Assembly: GCF_001905825.1 (NCBI RefSeq)
Contig: NZ_LIVV01000004.1
Span: 431,638-495,637 of the forward strand
DNA length: 64,000 nt
Direction of reading: 5' to 3'
From: Streptomyces sp. CB02009
Lineage (GTDB): Bacteria; Actinomycetota; Actinomycetes; Streptomycetales; Streptomycetaceae
Shown here: positions 14,982 to 23,408 of the stretch, piece after piece
Layout of the letters: the number at the start of each line of letters is the position of its first letter
Position numbering within the stretch: position 1 is the first letter of the stretch
Notes under the pieces: generated by a model
Seen by the model: the letters and a program-made list of their open reading frames with translations, nothing else
What the model was told of the DNA's origin: nothing
Database searches by the model: none
Position numbers and translations under genes: made by a program

Positions 14982-15944
14982 TCAGGAGCGGGGGTACGTC
15001 CCGCTGAACAGCAGATCGGCGTCCGTGCTTCCGCTCCCGCTGCTCTGCTCCGCGCACGTGGCGTCGACCACATAGGCCTGGACCCGGCTGCTGTCCGCGG
15101 GATCGGTGAGCACCAGCAGATAGGCGGACTTCCCCTGGTATTCGCCCTGCTCGTGCGTGAGGACCGCGTCGGACCGGCCCGTGCCGGCGAGCACGCAGCC
15201 GGGGACGGCGGTGTCCCTGTTCCGCTGGGGAGCCCTGCTCTCGGTCTCGGCGGACATCGATTCCGGTCCGATTCCACGAGGTGTCCCGGTGGACCGGTCC
15301 TCGGTCAGGAGCGCGTGGACCCGGTCCTCGACCGGGGAGCCGGAGAAGGGGCTCACGGCCGCCCCGGCGACCGTGTCGGCCTTCTTGGTGTCGCCCGCCT
15401 CACCGCCGGCGGTGAGATTGCCCGCCTGGCTGAGATAGAGGCTCGTGGCGAGGACCACGGCGCCGAAGGCGGCGCCGAGCGTCGAGAGCAGGGCGATACG
15501 ACGGCGGCGGGGTTTCCCTGCCCGCCCGGGGCCGGTGGCGGCGCCGGAGCGCCCGGCAGGCCGGTTCGCGCCGCGGCCTGCGGAGCGGTCTGCGGCCCGC
15601 GCGGAGGAGTCCGCGGGAGCCGCTGCGGCGGGGACGGGCGATGTTTCACGTGAAACGGGGGCGTCGCCCTTCTGCGTCGTGGCGTTGAGAAGAGCCTCGG
15701 CGGCGAGAGCGGCGTCGATCCGTCCGGCGATCTCCGCGGGCATGCGGGGCGGCCCGGGCAGCGTGCCGAGCAGCCCCCGGATCTCGTCCAGGGAGGTGCG
15801 TACGTCCGCGCAGAGGGGGCATCCGTCCAGGTGTCGGCGGACGGCGGCCGAGCGGCTCGGTGAGAGGAGCCCCTCGGTCAGATCGGAGATCTCCGAGACG
15901 TCCGGGTGCTGTGTGGTGTTGGCCCTGCCGGCCGTGGAAGTCAC
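14982..15944 (-). CDS. Putative zinc-binding anti-sigma factor for SigM
   Basis: The 320-residue membrane protein likely restrains SigM. Its N-terminal cytoplasmic domain has HLDGCPLCADV, the H-x3-C-x2-C zinc motif of anti-sigma factors, near residue 39. A disordered Ala/Ser/Arg-rich segment follows, then one membrane helix (IALLSTLGAAFGAVVLATSLYL), then an extracytoplasmic domain with two cysteines. A parS core (15643-15656) is read as VSRET in the linker. GTG at 15944 overlaps the sigM stop (GTGA), which strongly suggests partnership. Confidence 0.85.
   Translation of the reverse strand: MTSTAGRANTTQHPDVSEISDLTEGLLSPSRSAAVRRHLDGCPLCADVRTSLDEIRGLLGTLPGPPRMPAEIAGRIDAALAAEALLNATTQKGDAPVSRETSPVPAAAAPADSSARAADRSAGRGANRPAGRSGAATGPGRAGKPRRRRIALLSTLGAAFGAVVLATSLYLSQAGNLTAGGEAGDTKKADTVAGAAVSPFSGSPVEDRVHALLTEDRSTGTPRGIGPESMSAETESRAPQRNRDTAVPGCVLAGTGRSDAVLTHEQGEYQGKSAYLLVLTDPADSSRVQAYVVDATCAEQSSGSGSTDADLLFSGTYPRS
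15643..15656. other. parS: parS site 5 (inside the anti-sigma gene)
   Basis: A perfect GTTTCACGTGAAAC core lies inside the coding sequence, read on the minus strand as VSRET in a disordered linker. Confidence 0.95.
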
Positions 15945-16645
15945 GTGCGCCCACCTCCGCCCTTCACAGCAGCTGGATCAGTCGGTCCGGTGTCCGTCGG
16001 CCCCGGCACCGGTGGGACGGATGTCCCCGGCGTCCGGTTCCTTCCCCCATCAGGGGCTTCGTTACCCACGGTGTCGACGCGCAGATGAGTGACCATCGGA
16101 AGCAGCCGTGCCCGCCCGCGCGCGCAGCGGCTCTTCACCGTGCCGGTGGGAACGCCGAGGATACGGGCCGCCTCCGCGACCGGATATCCCTGCATGTCGA
16201 CCAGGACGAGGGCGGCGCGCTGATCGGCGGGGATCGAACCCAGGGCGGCGAGGACCTCGCGGTGGACGTCGTGCCGCTCCACGGGGGCCTCGGCGGACTC
16301 GTGGGGTTCGAGGAGCTGCTCGAAGCGGTCGTTGTCGTCGACCGGAGAGGTCTTGCGTGAGGCCGCCTTGCGGAGGCGGTCGAGGCAGGCGTTCACCGTG
16401 ATGCGGTGGAGCCACGTCGTGACGGCCGACTGGCCGCGGAAGGTGTGGGCGGCCCGGAAGGCGGACAACAGGGCGTCCTGGACGGCGTCAGCGGCCTCCT
16501 CGCGGTCTCCCAGGGTGCGCAGGGCCACCGCCCAGAGCCGGTCGCGGTGGCGCCGTACGAGCTCACCGAAGGCGTCGGGATCGCCGGCGACATGGCGAGC
16601 CAGGAGTTCCTGGTCGTCCGTGGCGTCGTCTATCGGTCGGTCCAA
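15941..16645 (-). CDS. sigM: ECF RNA polymerase sigma factor SigM
   Basis: The 234-residue protein is a group IV sigma factor. Region 2 runs from ELLARHVAGDPDAFGELVRR to TWLHRITVNACLDRLRK, with the core-binding DAVQDALLSAFR. Region 4 includes LPADQ-like IPADQRAALVLVDMQGYPVAEAA and the recognition helix GTVKSRCARGRARLL. About 45 non-conserved Pro/Gly residues end it. The best start is TTG at 16645, after GGAGGGGG. Synteny with S. coelicolor supports the name sigM. The upstream pseudokinase gene ends 25 bases away, so they are probably cotranscribed. Confidence 0.9.
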   Translation of the reverse strand: MDRPIDDATDDQELLARHVAGDPDAFGELVRRHRDRLWAVALRTLGDREEAADAVQDALLSAFRAAHTFRGQSAVTTWLHRITVNACLDRLRKAASRKTSPVDDNDRFEQLLEPHESAEAPVERHDVHREVLAALGSIPADQRAALVLVDMQGYPVAEAARILGVPTGTVKSRCARGRARLLPMVTHLRVDTVGNEAPDGGRNRTPGTSVPPVPGPTDTGPTDPAAVKGGGGRT

Positions 16646-16670
16646 CGGTGAGCCCCCTCCCCTGCGGTCG

Positions 16671-18359
16671 TCAGCCCATGATCTTTACTTCGCTCAGCTT
16701 GCCCCGGTAGCCGCCGTCGTTGGAGGGCAGTTCCGTCAGCCACACGAGAACGTAGCGGGTCGTGACGGGCTTGGTGAGCTTCAGGGCGACCTCGCTGCCC
16801 TGTCCCTTCGCCTGGGTGGTGTACGAATCCGGCTGGGACGGCTGCGACGTCGCGTCGGACGGTGCCGTACGCAGCTCCACCGACGTGTCGCCGACGAACG
16901 ACAGGTCGACCTCGCTGATGCTCTGCGCCTTGCCCAGGTCGAGCACGAGGCCCACGCCGGTCTTCAGATTGGCGAAGCCGAGGCCGCGGTAGTTCTCGGT
17001 GTACCAGTACGTGCTGGGATCGCCGTCGAAGGCGAGGTCTATGGCCTGGGGCTTCTCCGAGCCGTTGCCCAGCGGGTCGAAGTCCTGGGCCGACTCGATG
17101 GTGACCGGCTTGAGCGGGGCGGGCTTCTCGTCGGCGGTCGCCGCAGGTGCCGGGGTCTCCTTCTGCGGGGAGTCCGGAGCGAGGAGCCGGTCCGCGATCT
17201 GCCAGCTGCCGAGGCCGAGCGCGGCGATCAGGAGGGCCGAGACGGCCCACTTCAGGGCCCTGCCCGTGCGGCTCTGCAGCGGAGGCGGCGGGATGACCAC
17301 CGGCTGGGTGGTCGTCGGACGCGGCTGAGGACGCCCGTACGTGCCCTGCTGGTACGTCGTGCGCTGGTACTCGGGCGGGGCGGTGAACTCGGGCTCCGGG
17401 GGCTTCACACGGGGCATGGCGGCCACGGCCTTGGCCAGCTCGTCCGGAGTGGTGCAGGGCGGCTCCTGGCGCGATGCGGTGGCCCCGTCGTTGGCCAGGG
17501 CGCGCATGGCGATCTCGGAGAGACCCCGGTGGACACCGGCGCGGACCTGGTCGGGCGGGAGCAGGCCGACGCCCTTGGGCAGGCCGGAGAGACCGTAGGC
17601 GTCGCTGTCGTACGGCCAGCGCTGGGTGAGCGCGGCGTACAGGAGCGCGCCGATGGCCTCGGTGTCGTTGCGCTGCGGACGTTCGGCGGTGATGCCGCGC
17701 AGGGCGGCGTTCACGGCCAGGCCGCGGATCCGGTACTGGCCGGTGGAGCTGCGCAGGACGGCGCTCGGCGTGAGCCGGAGATGGGCGAGGCCTTCGCGGT
17801 GGGCGGCGGCCATGGCCTGGGAGACCTGGCTGACGAGCTGGTAGGCGTCGTGGGGCTCCAGGGGACCGGCTGCGAGCAGCGTGGTCAGCTCGGTGGAGTC
17901 GGGCAGCCACTCGTGCACCACGTACACGAGGTCGTTCTCCTCGACGGCGTCGAGGACCTGCACGAAGCGGGGGTCGCCGAGGAGGGCCGAGGAGCGGGCC
18001 GCGGCCAGGACCGACCGGGCCCGGGGGTGGTCGGCGGGCAGCAGGTGGACACCGACGGCACGCCTCAGTTTCTCGTCGACGGCCCGCCAGCTGCTGAAGC
18101 CGTCCAGACGGGTGACGCACTCCTCCAGCCGGTAGCGCCGGGCCAGTTTGTGGCCGCTGTGCAGCTCCGGAGCCGTGAGGGAGGGCTGTTCGCCGCTCTG
18201 TCGTTCGACCGCCTTCTTGTCCGTGGCCTCGGCGGGCTGTTCCGCCGTCTTCCTCTTGTCCGCCACCCCGTCGGTCGCGGCCGTGTCCGCCTTGGCGGTC
18301 AGCGGGTCGTTTCCGCTGTTGTCGGCCACGTCGACGGCAGCCGTGCTACGTTCCGCCAC
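16671..18359 (-). CDS. Membrane pseudokinase with discoidin-like extracytoplasmic domain
   Basis: The 562-residue protein has a Ser/Thr-kinase-like cytoplasmic domain (about residues 70-330) that lacks catalytic motifs: the HRD position reads HLRLTP and the DFG region reads RIRGLAV, with no clear nucleotide lysine. A Pro-rich linker, one membrane helix (WAVSALLIAALGLGSW) and a C-terminal discoidin/carbohydrate-binding-like domain (AIDLAFDGDPSTYWYTENY, VGLVLDLGKAQ) follow. In mycobacteria a pseudokinase domain is fused to MurJ (MviN) and recruits FhaA; here it is a separate gene just after murJ. The start is GTG at 18359 after AGGGAA; ATG 18380 is possible. Confidence 0.85.
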   Translation of the reverse strand: MAERSTAAVDVADNSGNDPLTAKADTAATDGVADKRKTAEQPAEATDKKAVERQSGEQPSLTAPELHSGHKLARRYRLEECVTRLDGFSSWRAVDEKLRRAVGVHLLPADHPRARSVLAAARSSALLGDPRFVQVLDAVEENDLVYVVHEWLPDSTELTTLLAAGPLEPHDAYQLVSQVSQAMAAAHREGLAHLRLTPSAVLRSSTGQYRIRGLAVNAALRGITAERPQRNDTEAIGALLYAALTQRWPYDSDAYGLSGLPKGVGLLPPDQVRAGVHRGLSEIAMRALANDGATASRQEPPCTTPDELAKAVAAMPRVKPPEPEFTAPPEYQRTTYQQGTYGRPQPRPTTTQPVVIPPPPLQSRTGRALKWAVSALLIAALGLGSWQIADRLLAPDSPQKETPAPAATADEKPAPLKPVTIESAQDFDPLGNGSEKPQAIDLAFDGDPSTYWYTENYRGLGFANLKTGVGLVLDLGKAQSISEVDLSFVGDTSVELRTAPSDATSQPSQPDSYTTQAKGQGSEVALKLTKPVTTRYVLVWLTELPSNDGGYRGKLSEVKIMG

Positions 18360-18478
18360 CGTCGTTCCCTGCCTCCCCATCCGTTGCGCCACATCCAACA
18401 GCCAAGCCAATTGTGCCCACAGTCGGACGCTATGCACGACACGCGGTTCCCCCCGATGGTTGTGCGGGAGCTGAAGAC

Positions 18479-20746
18479 TCAGCGTCCCAGGCGTCCGCGC
18501 ACCATTCCCACCAGGGTGTTCAGCTCCGCGATCCGCATGCGCTTGGCCGCGACGAAGAAGACTCCGAGGAGCACCGCTCCACCGACGACCAGGGCGACGA
18601 GCGAGCCCAACGCCCCCTCGCCGAGGAGCTTCAGCAGGCCGAAGCCGACGGCGCCGGAGACAATGGCAGCGGGCACGGAGGCCATGCACAGACGGGCGTA
18701 GGTCCGCAGGACGTGGGTGCCGTCCAGGTCGCCCCCCAGCCGCTTGCTGAGGCGGCGCCAGGCGATGCCGACACCGACGGCGTACGCGAGGCCGTACGAG
18801 GCGGCCATGCCGACGACGGCCCACTGGGCGGGCAGGACGACGTAACAGATCGCGGAGGCGGCCGCGTTGACGGCGGCGACGATGACCGTGTTGTAGAAGG
18901 GCGTCCGGGTGTCCTCGTAGGCGTAGAAGCCGCGGAGCACGACGTACTGGACGGAGTAGGGGATCAGGCCGAGGCCGAAGGCCATCAGGATGAAGCCCAT
19001 GCCCTGGGCCGCCTCGACGCCGCTGGAGGCGTAGAGCAGGGTGCACATCGGGACGCCGAGCGCCAGGAAGGCGAAGGAGACCGGGACGATCGCGACGGCC
19101 GAGTTGCGCAGTCCCTGCGAGATGTCGTCCCGGACGGCGCCCGGGTCGTTGTCGTGGGCGGCGCGGGAGATCCGCGGCAGCAGCGCGGCCATGACGGAGA
19201 CCGTGATGATGGCCTGCGGCATGCCCCAGATCAGCTGGGCGTTGGAATAGGCGAGGAAGCCCGCGCCGTTCTTGCCGGACGCCTCACCGGCCGCCGTGGC
19301 GAGCTGGGTGACGACCAGGACGCCGGCCTGGTTGGCGAGGACGAAGAGCACGGTCCACTTGGCCAGCTTGACCGTCTTGCCGAGCCCGTGGCCCTTCCAG
19401 TCGAAGCGGGGCCGGAAGCGGAAGCCGGTCTCCCGGAGGTACGGGATCATCGCCAGGGCCTGGACGACGAGTCCGAGCAGGGTGCCGATGCCGAGCAGGC
19501 GGATGCCGTCGTCGGGGATGGTCTGCACACCCATGTGGGACTCGGCGGAGGTGCCGTAGACCCAGATGAACAGGCCGAAGGTGACGATCATGACGATGTT
19601 GTTGAGGACCGGGGTCCACATCATCGCGCCGAACTTGCCGCGGGCGTTGAGGATCTGACCCATCACCACGTGCACGCCCATGAAGAAGATCGTGGGCAGG
19701 CAGTAGCGGGCGAAGGTCACGGCCACGCTGTTGGCGGCGGCGTCGTCGGCGATGGTGTTCGACATCAGCCGGATGAGCAGCGGCGCCGCCAAGACGGCCA
19801 GGACCACGATCGCGCCGAGCGCCACCATCACGAGGGTGAGCAGCCGGTTGGCGTAGGCCTCGCCGCCGTCCTCGTCGTTCTTCATCGAGCGGACGAGCTG
19901 CGGGACGAAGACCGAGTTGAGGCCGCCGCCGACGGTGAGGATGTAGATCATCGTCGGCAGGGTGTAGGCGATGGTGAAGGTGTCACCGAGCAGGGCGGCG
20001 CCGAGCGCACCGGTGATCACCAGGCTGCGGACGAAGCCGGTCAGCCGGGAGACCAGGGTGCCGGCGGCCATCACCGCGCTCGACTTGAGCAGCCCCGAGG
20101 CGCGGCCGGACTTCTTGGGGGCGGGCGCGGGCATGGGATCCGGCTCCGGGGCGGGCGGGGGCACCTGGCCGGGCGTCTGCTGGTCCCGGTAGAGGTGCGC
20201 GAAGGCGTCCGGCTCGGGTTCCTCCTCGCCGGCCCGGGTCACCAGGTCGTCGACGCCGGTGAACTGGACGGTGCGCGCGTCGTCGCCGTACGGGAGGTGG
20301 CGGGAGGGGCCCTCGGGCTCCGGAGCGGGCGTCTGGGCCCACACCCGGGGGTCGGGAGCGTGGTGGGGTGCGGCGGGCTGCTGGTAGAGCGGCTGCGGCT
20401 CCGGGTACGTGCCGGGCGGGGGCGGCGGGTGCGCGGCGCGGTCGTAGAGCGCCTCGGTCACCGGGTCCTGCGCGGACAGGTCCTGGGCCCGGTACGGGTC
20501 GTGGGTGAAGGCGTCCTGGACGTAGGGGTCCTGGGCGTACGGGTTCTGCTGGTACGCGCCCTGCGCGTAGCCGTCCTGCGGGTAGCCGTCCGGCGTGTAG
20601 GGGGCGTGCCCCTGGGGGCCGGGGGCACCGGGTGGCAGGGGCGGCACCGGCTGCTGGCCGGAGCCGGGGGGCGCCGCGGGCGTCCCACCGGACGGCGGCG
20701 TGCCGCCCGCGCCCTGGCCGCGGTCACCGTCGTACGGCGCGTTCAT
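18479..20746 (-). CDS. murJ: Lipid II flippase MurJ (MviN)
   Basis: MurJ flips lipid II across the membrane for peptidoglycan synthesis. The 755-residue protein begins with about 215 disordered residues rich in Pro, Gln and Tyr with repeats such as YAQDPYVQDAF. The transporter starts at SSAVMAAGTLVSRLTGFVRS, the MurJ first-helix arginine motif, and contains about 14 membrane segments, including GMPQAIITVSVMAALLPRIS. The ATG at 20746 follows GAGGTGGGG. The pseudokinase gene follows it by 119 bases, and a DUF6049 gene lies 45 bases upstream on the same strand. Confidence 0.95.
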   Translation of the reverse strand: MNAPYDGDRGQGAGGTPPSGGTPAAPPGSGQQPVPPLPPGAPGPQGHAPYTPDGYPQDGYAQGAYQQNPYAQDPYVQDAFTHDPYRAQDLSAQDPVTEALYDRAAHPPPPPGTYPEPQPLYQQPAAPHHAPDPRVWAQTPAPEPEGPSRHLPYGDDARTVQFTGVDDLVTRAGEEEPEPDAFAHLYRDQQTPGQVPPPAPEPDPMPAPAPKKSGRASGLLKSSAVMAAGTLVSRLTGFVRSLVITGALGAALLGDTFTIAYTLPTMIYILTVGGGLNSVFVPQLVRSMKNDEDGGEAYANRLLTLVMVALGAIVVLAVLAAPLLIRLMSNTIADDAAANSVAVTFARYCLPTIFFMGVHVVMGQILNARGKFGAMMWTPVLNNIVMIVTFGLFIWVYGTSAESHMGVQTIPDDGIRLLGIGTLLGLVVQALAMIPYLRETGFRFRPRFDWKGHGLGKTVKLAKWTVLFVLANQAGVLVVTQLATAAGEASGKNGAGFLAYSNAQLIWGMPQAIITVSVMAALLPRISRAAHDNDPGAVRDDISQGLRNSAVAIVPVSFAFLALGVPMCTLLYASSGVEAAQGMGFILMAFGLGLIPYSVQYVVLRGFYAYEDTRTPFYNTVIVAAVNAAASAICYVVLPAQWAVVGMAASYGLAYAVGVGIAWRRLSKRLGGDLDGTHVLRTYARLCMASVPAAIVSGAVGFGLLKLLGEGALGSLVALVVGGAVLLGVFFVAAKRMRIAELNTLVGMVRGRLGR

Positions 20747-20791
20747 GGTTACCCCACCTCATCGTCCCCGGCCGACCGGCCACGGCATCGC

Positions 20792-23197
20792 TCAACGGTC
20801 CACTTTCTCACCCGTGCCCGACGGGTCGCCGCTTTCGGGCCCGGTGTCCGGTGTCAGGTCACTCGGCTGCTCGGGTTCGTCCGTTTCGGGCTCCTCCGAA
20901 GCGGCTTCCGGCTCCCGCGGCGTGTCCGCCCCGGGTTCCGCCTCGCGGGCCGCCCTGGATTCCGGCTGCGGCTCCGTCTCCTCCGGGGCGGTGTCCGCCT
21001 TGGCCTCGGCCTCGGCGTTCCGCGCGGCCACCCGCTTGCGCTGGCTGTACATCCGTACGCCGGCCAGGACGAGGAGGAGGACGCCGCCGGCGATCACCAG
21101 CATCACCGTGGCGGTGATCTCGGAGACCTTCACGGTGAACGTCATCGGCTGCCCGTAGGGCGTGCCGTCCTCGGTGTAGAGCTGCGCCGTCATCGGCACC
21201 TGGCCGTTGACGTTGGCGGAGGCGGAGAACTTCACCGACTGGCTGTGGCCGCCGCTGATCTTCACGGGCAGTTCTTTGTACCGCTCGCCGCTCAGGTTGA
21301 GGCGGTTCTTGCTGCCGGAGGTGAGCCGCAGTACGAGATGCACGTCCTGCAGCAGCTTGTTCTGGACGGTCACGGGGATCGTCGCGCTGCGGCCGGAGAG
21401 CGTGAGGTCGGACTTGTCGACCAGCTGCACCCCCTCGGTGAGGGTCTGCAGGTACTCCAGGACGTTGATCCGGTAGAGCGCGGCGGCCCGTGCCTGTCCG
21501 CGCCACGAGGTCGACATCTCGCGGTTGATCGCGTTGGTGAAGGGGGGCACGACGCGGTACTGGGCGGTGAGGATGACCTTGAAGTCGTCCAGCTCGTCGC
21601 GCGTGGTCTTCATGTCCCGGAAGGCCTGGACCGGAAGCTCACGGTCGCGCAGCTTCTTCGGGTACCGGGAGCCGGCGGGCACCGCGGTGGAGGCGTCGGG
21701 GTCCGGCTTGGCCGCGGCGGCCGCCAGGAGGTCGCTGGGCTGGCTCCAGCGCTTGGCGGAGAGCCCGCGCAGGGCGGTCGCCATGGTCTGCGCCTGCGCG
21801 ACGGTCGGCACCCGCTGCGGGGCGACCACGACGCTGCGCTGGTCCTCCGGCTGCTCCAGGGTGATCGCCAGGGACTGGGCGAGGAACTCCTGGACCGCGA
21901 GCGTCGAGTTCTCCGTCCGGACCATGTCCCCGTCGAAGGCCGTGGACAGGAGCGCGTCGCTCACCACCGCGGTCGTGCCGTTGCTGAAGGGGCGGGCCGC
22001 GGTGGGCGTGTACGGGAGGTCGTCGCGGACGCTGTCGCTGCGGGCGATCACCTTGTCGGCACCGGCCGAGGTCGCCACCGCCACGATGGACGGATCGACG
22101 GCCCCGTCGACGGGCCAGGCGAAGTCGGTGGCGGGCTGGACGTGGAGGATCGTCTCGACCGTCGTCCCGGCGAGGGCGGTCGCCGACTGGAGGTGCCCCA
22201 GCGAGCCGGGGACGTCCTTGCCGCGGTGGGCGAGGGAGGCGAGATCGGGGTCGGCGAAGGGCAGGGCCACCACCTTGTGCCCCTGGACGGCCTTCTCCAG
22301 CGAGTCCAGCCACCGCTCGGCGAGGGCCTGGTGCTTCCCGGGGACGTGCAGGGTGCCGTCCTTGACGCGGTAGCCGTTCGCCATGGCGTCGACGGAGGCC
22401 AGGAGATCCGGGTCGACCACCCAGGTGACCGGGAGGTCCTTGCCCAGGGAGACGAGCTCGTCGAGCCGCCCGCCCGGCTTCAGCTCGGCCGCCAGGGCGT
22501 CGTCCTCGAACACCGGGGTCTGCTGGTCGTCGGTGGCCGTCTCGGCCGACACATGGGCCGAGGAGATCAGCGGCCAGAGGTAGGTGAGCTGGGTCCTCTT
22601 CTCGGTGGCCTCGGGCTGGTACGGGACGAAGGTCCGCTCGATGCCGAGCACCCGGTCGTAGCGGTGATCCGAGGTCTGCCCGCTGAGCGAGACGCCCAGC
22701 TGGTAGACCCCCGCCTCGTCGAATCCGAGGTCGGAGACCGGGACGGAGAAGGAGAAGTCCGCGCTGAGGCCCGGGTTCAGCCGGGGGATCTTGACCTCGG
22801 GAGCGTCGTCGAGGGGTGCGGGGTCGCTGTAGGGCCGGTAGCCGGTGCGCCCCGCCACCTGCTCGATCTCGCTGCGGCTGGTCATCTGCGGTCCGACGCG
22901 CAGATCCACGGTCGCGTCGGTCACCGCCTTCTTGCCCCGGTTGGTCACCGTGCCGGTGAGGGTGACCGTGTCCCCCTCGACGGGCGCGCTGGGCGCCAGC
23001 GTGTCGAGAGACACATCGACGGTCTTCGAGACGGCGGCGTCCTCGGCCGCGGCGGCCGCGGGGGCCGGGGCGGCCGTGGCCGGGGCCTGGAGGAGGCCGG
23101 CCAGGAGCGGTGCCCCGAAGGCGACGGTGATCGTGCGCCGCAGCCATCGGCGGGCAGGTGAGGGACCGGTCCCCTGGATGTCTGCCGCCTCGGCCAC
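20792..23197 (-). CDS. Secreted, membrane-anchored DUF6049 family protein
   Basis: The roughly 801-residue protein has an N-terminal signal (RRWLRRTITVAFGAPLLAGLL) ending near ATAAPAP. A large extracytoplasmic region contains CARDB-like stretches such as EGDTVTLTGTVTNRGKKAVT. A C-terminal membrane helix (ATVMLVIAGGVLLLVLAGVRMY) and an acidic, disordered tail close it. The conserved position before murJ in actinomycetes suggests an envelope role, otherwise unknown. GTG at 23197 is preferred (GAGGA upstream); ATG 23269 adds 24 residues. It is divergent from cca. Confidence 0.85.
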   Translation of the reverse strand: MAEAADIQGTGPSPARRWLRRTITVAFGAPLLAGLLQAPATAAPAPAAAAAEDAAVSKTVDVSLDTLAPSAPVEGDTVTLTGTVTNRGKKAVTDATVDLRVGPQMTSRSEIEQVAGRTGYRPYSDPAPLDDAPEVKIPRLNPGLSADFSFSVPVSDLGFDEAGVYQLGVSLSGQTSDHRYDRVLGIERTFVPYQPEATEKRTQLTYLWPLISSAHVSAETATDDQQTPVFEDDALAAELKPGGRLDELVSLGKDLPVTWVVDPDLLASVDAMANGYRVKDGTLHVPGKHQALAERWLDSLEKAVQGHKVVALPFADPDLASLAHRGKDVPGSLGHLQSATALAGTTVETILHVQPATDFAWPVDGAVDPSIVAVATSAGADKVIARSDSVRDDLPYTPTAARPFSNGTTAVVSDALLSTAFDGDMVRTENSTLAVQEFLAQSLAITLEQPEDQRSVVVAPQRVPTVAQAQTMATALRGLSAKRWSQPSDLLAAAAAKPDPDASTAVPAGSRYPKKLRDRELPVQAFRDMKTTRDELDDFKVILTAQYRVVPPFTNAINREMSTSWRGQARAAALYRINVLEYLQTLTEGVQLVDKSDLTLSGRSATIPVTVQNKLLQDVHLVLRLTSGSKNRLNLSGERYKELPVKISGGHSQSVKFSASANVNGQVPMTAQLYTEDGTPYGQPMTFTVKVSEITATVMLVIAGGVLLLVLAGVRMYSQRKRVAARNAEAEAKADTAPEETEPQPESRAAREAEPGADTPREPEAASEEPETDEPEQPSDLTPDTGPESGDPSGTGEKVDR

Positions 23198-23408
23198 GCG
23201 TTCGCCCGTCCTCGTCGTTGTCTCTGGTGTCAGTGGGGTGGGTGGTTCCCGGTTGCTGTGTCCAGGCATGGTAACGAGGCACGCTGGGAGCAAGTGCCGG
23301 GGACTGCTCCAGGCGATCTTCGACCGGTCCCGTCCGACGGCTCCCGGTGCGCCGGCCGCGGGAAAACGAGGACGTCGGCGCGGGCCGGGGCACGTACCCT
23401 TTTCTGTT

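Noticed and set aside
18413..23161. Very long open frame (over 1,580 codons) on the plus strand
   Set aside because: It runs antisense to murJ and the DUF6049 gene, is low-complexity (Gly/Asp/Arg-rich) and results from the absence of stops opposite GC-biased codons.
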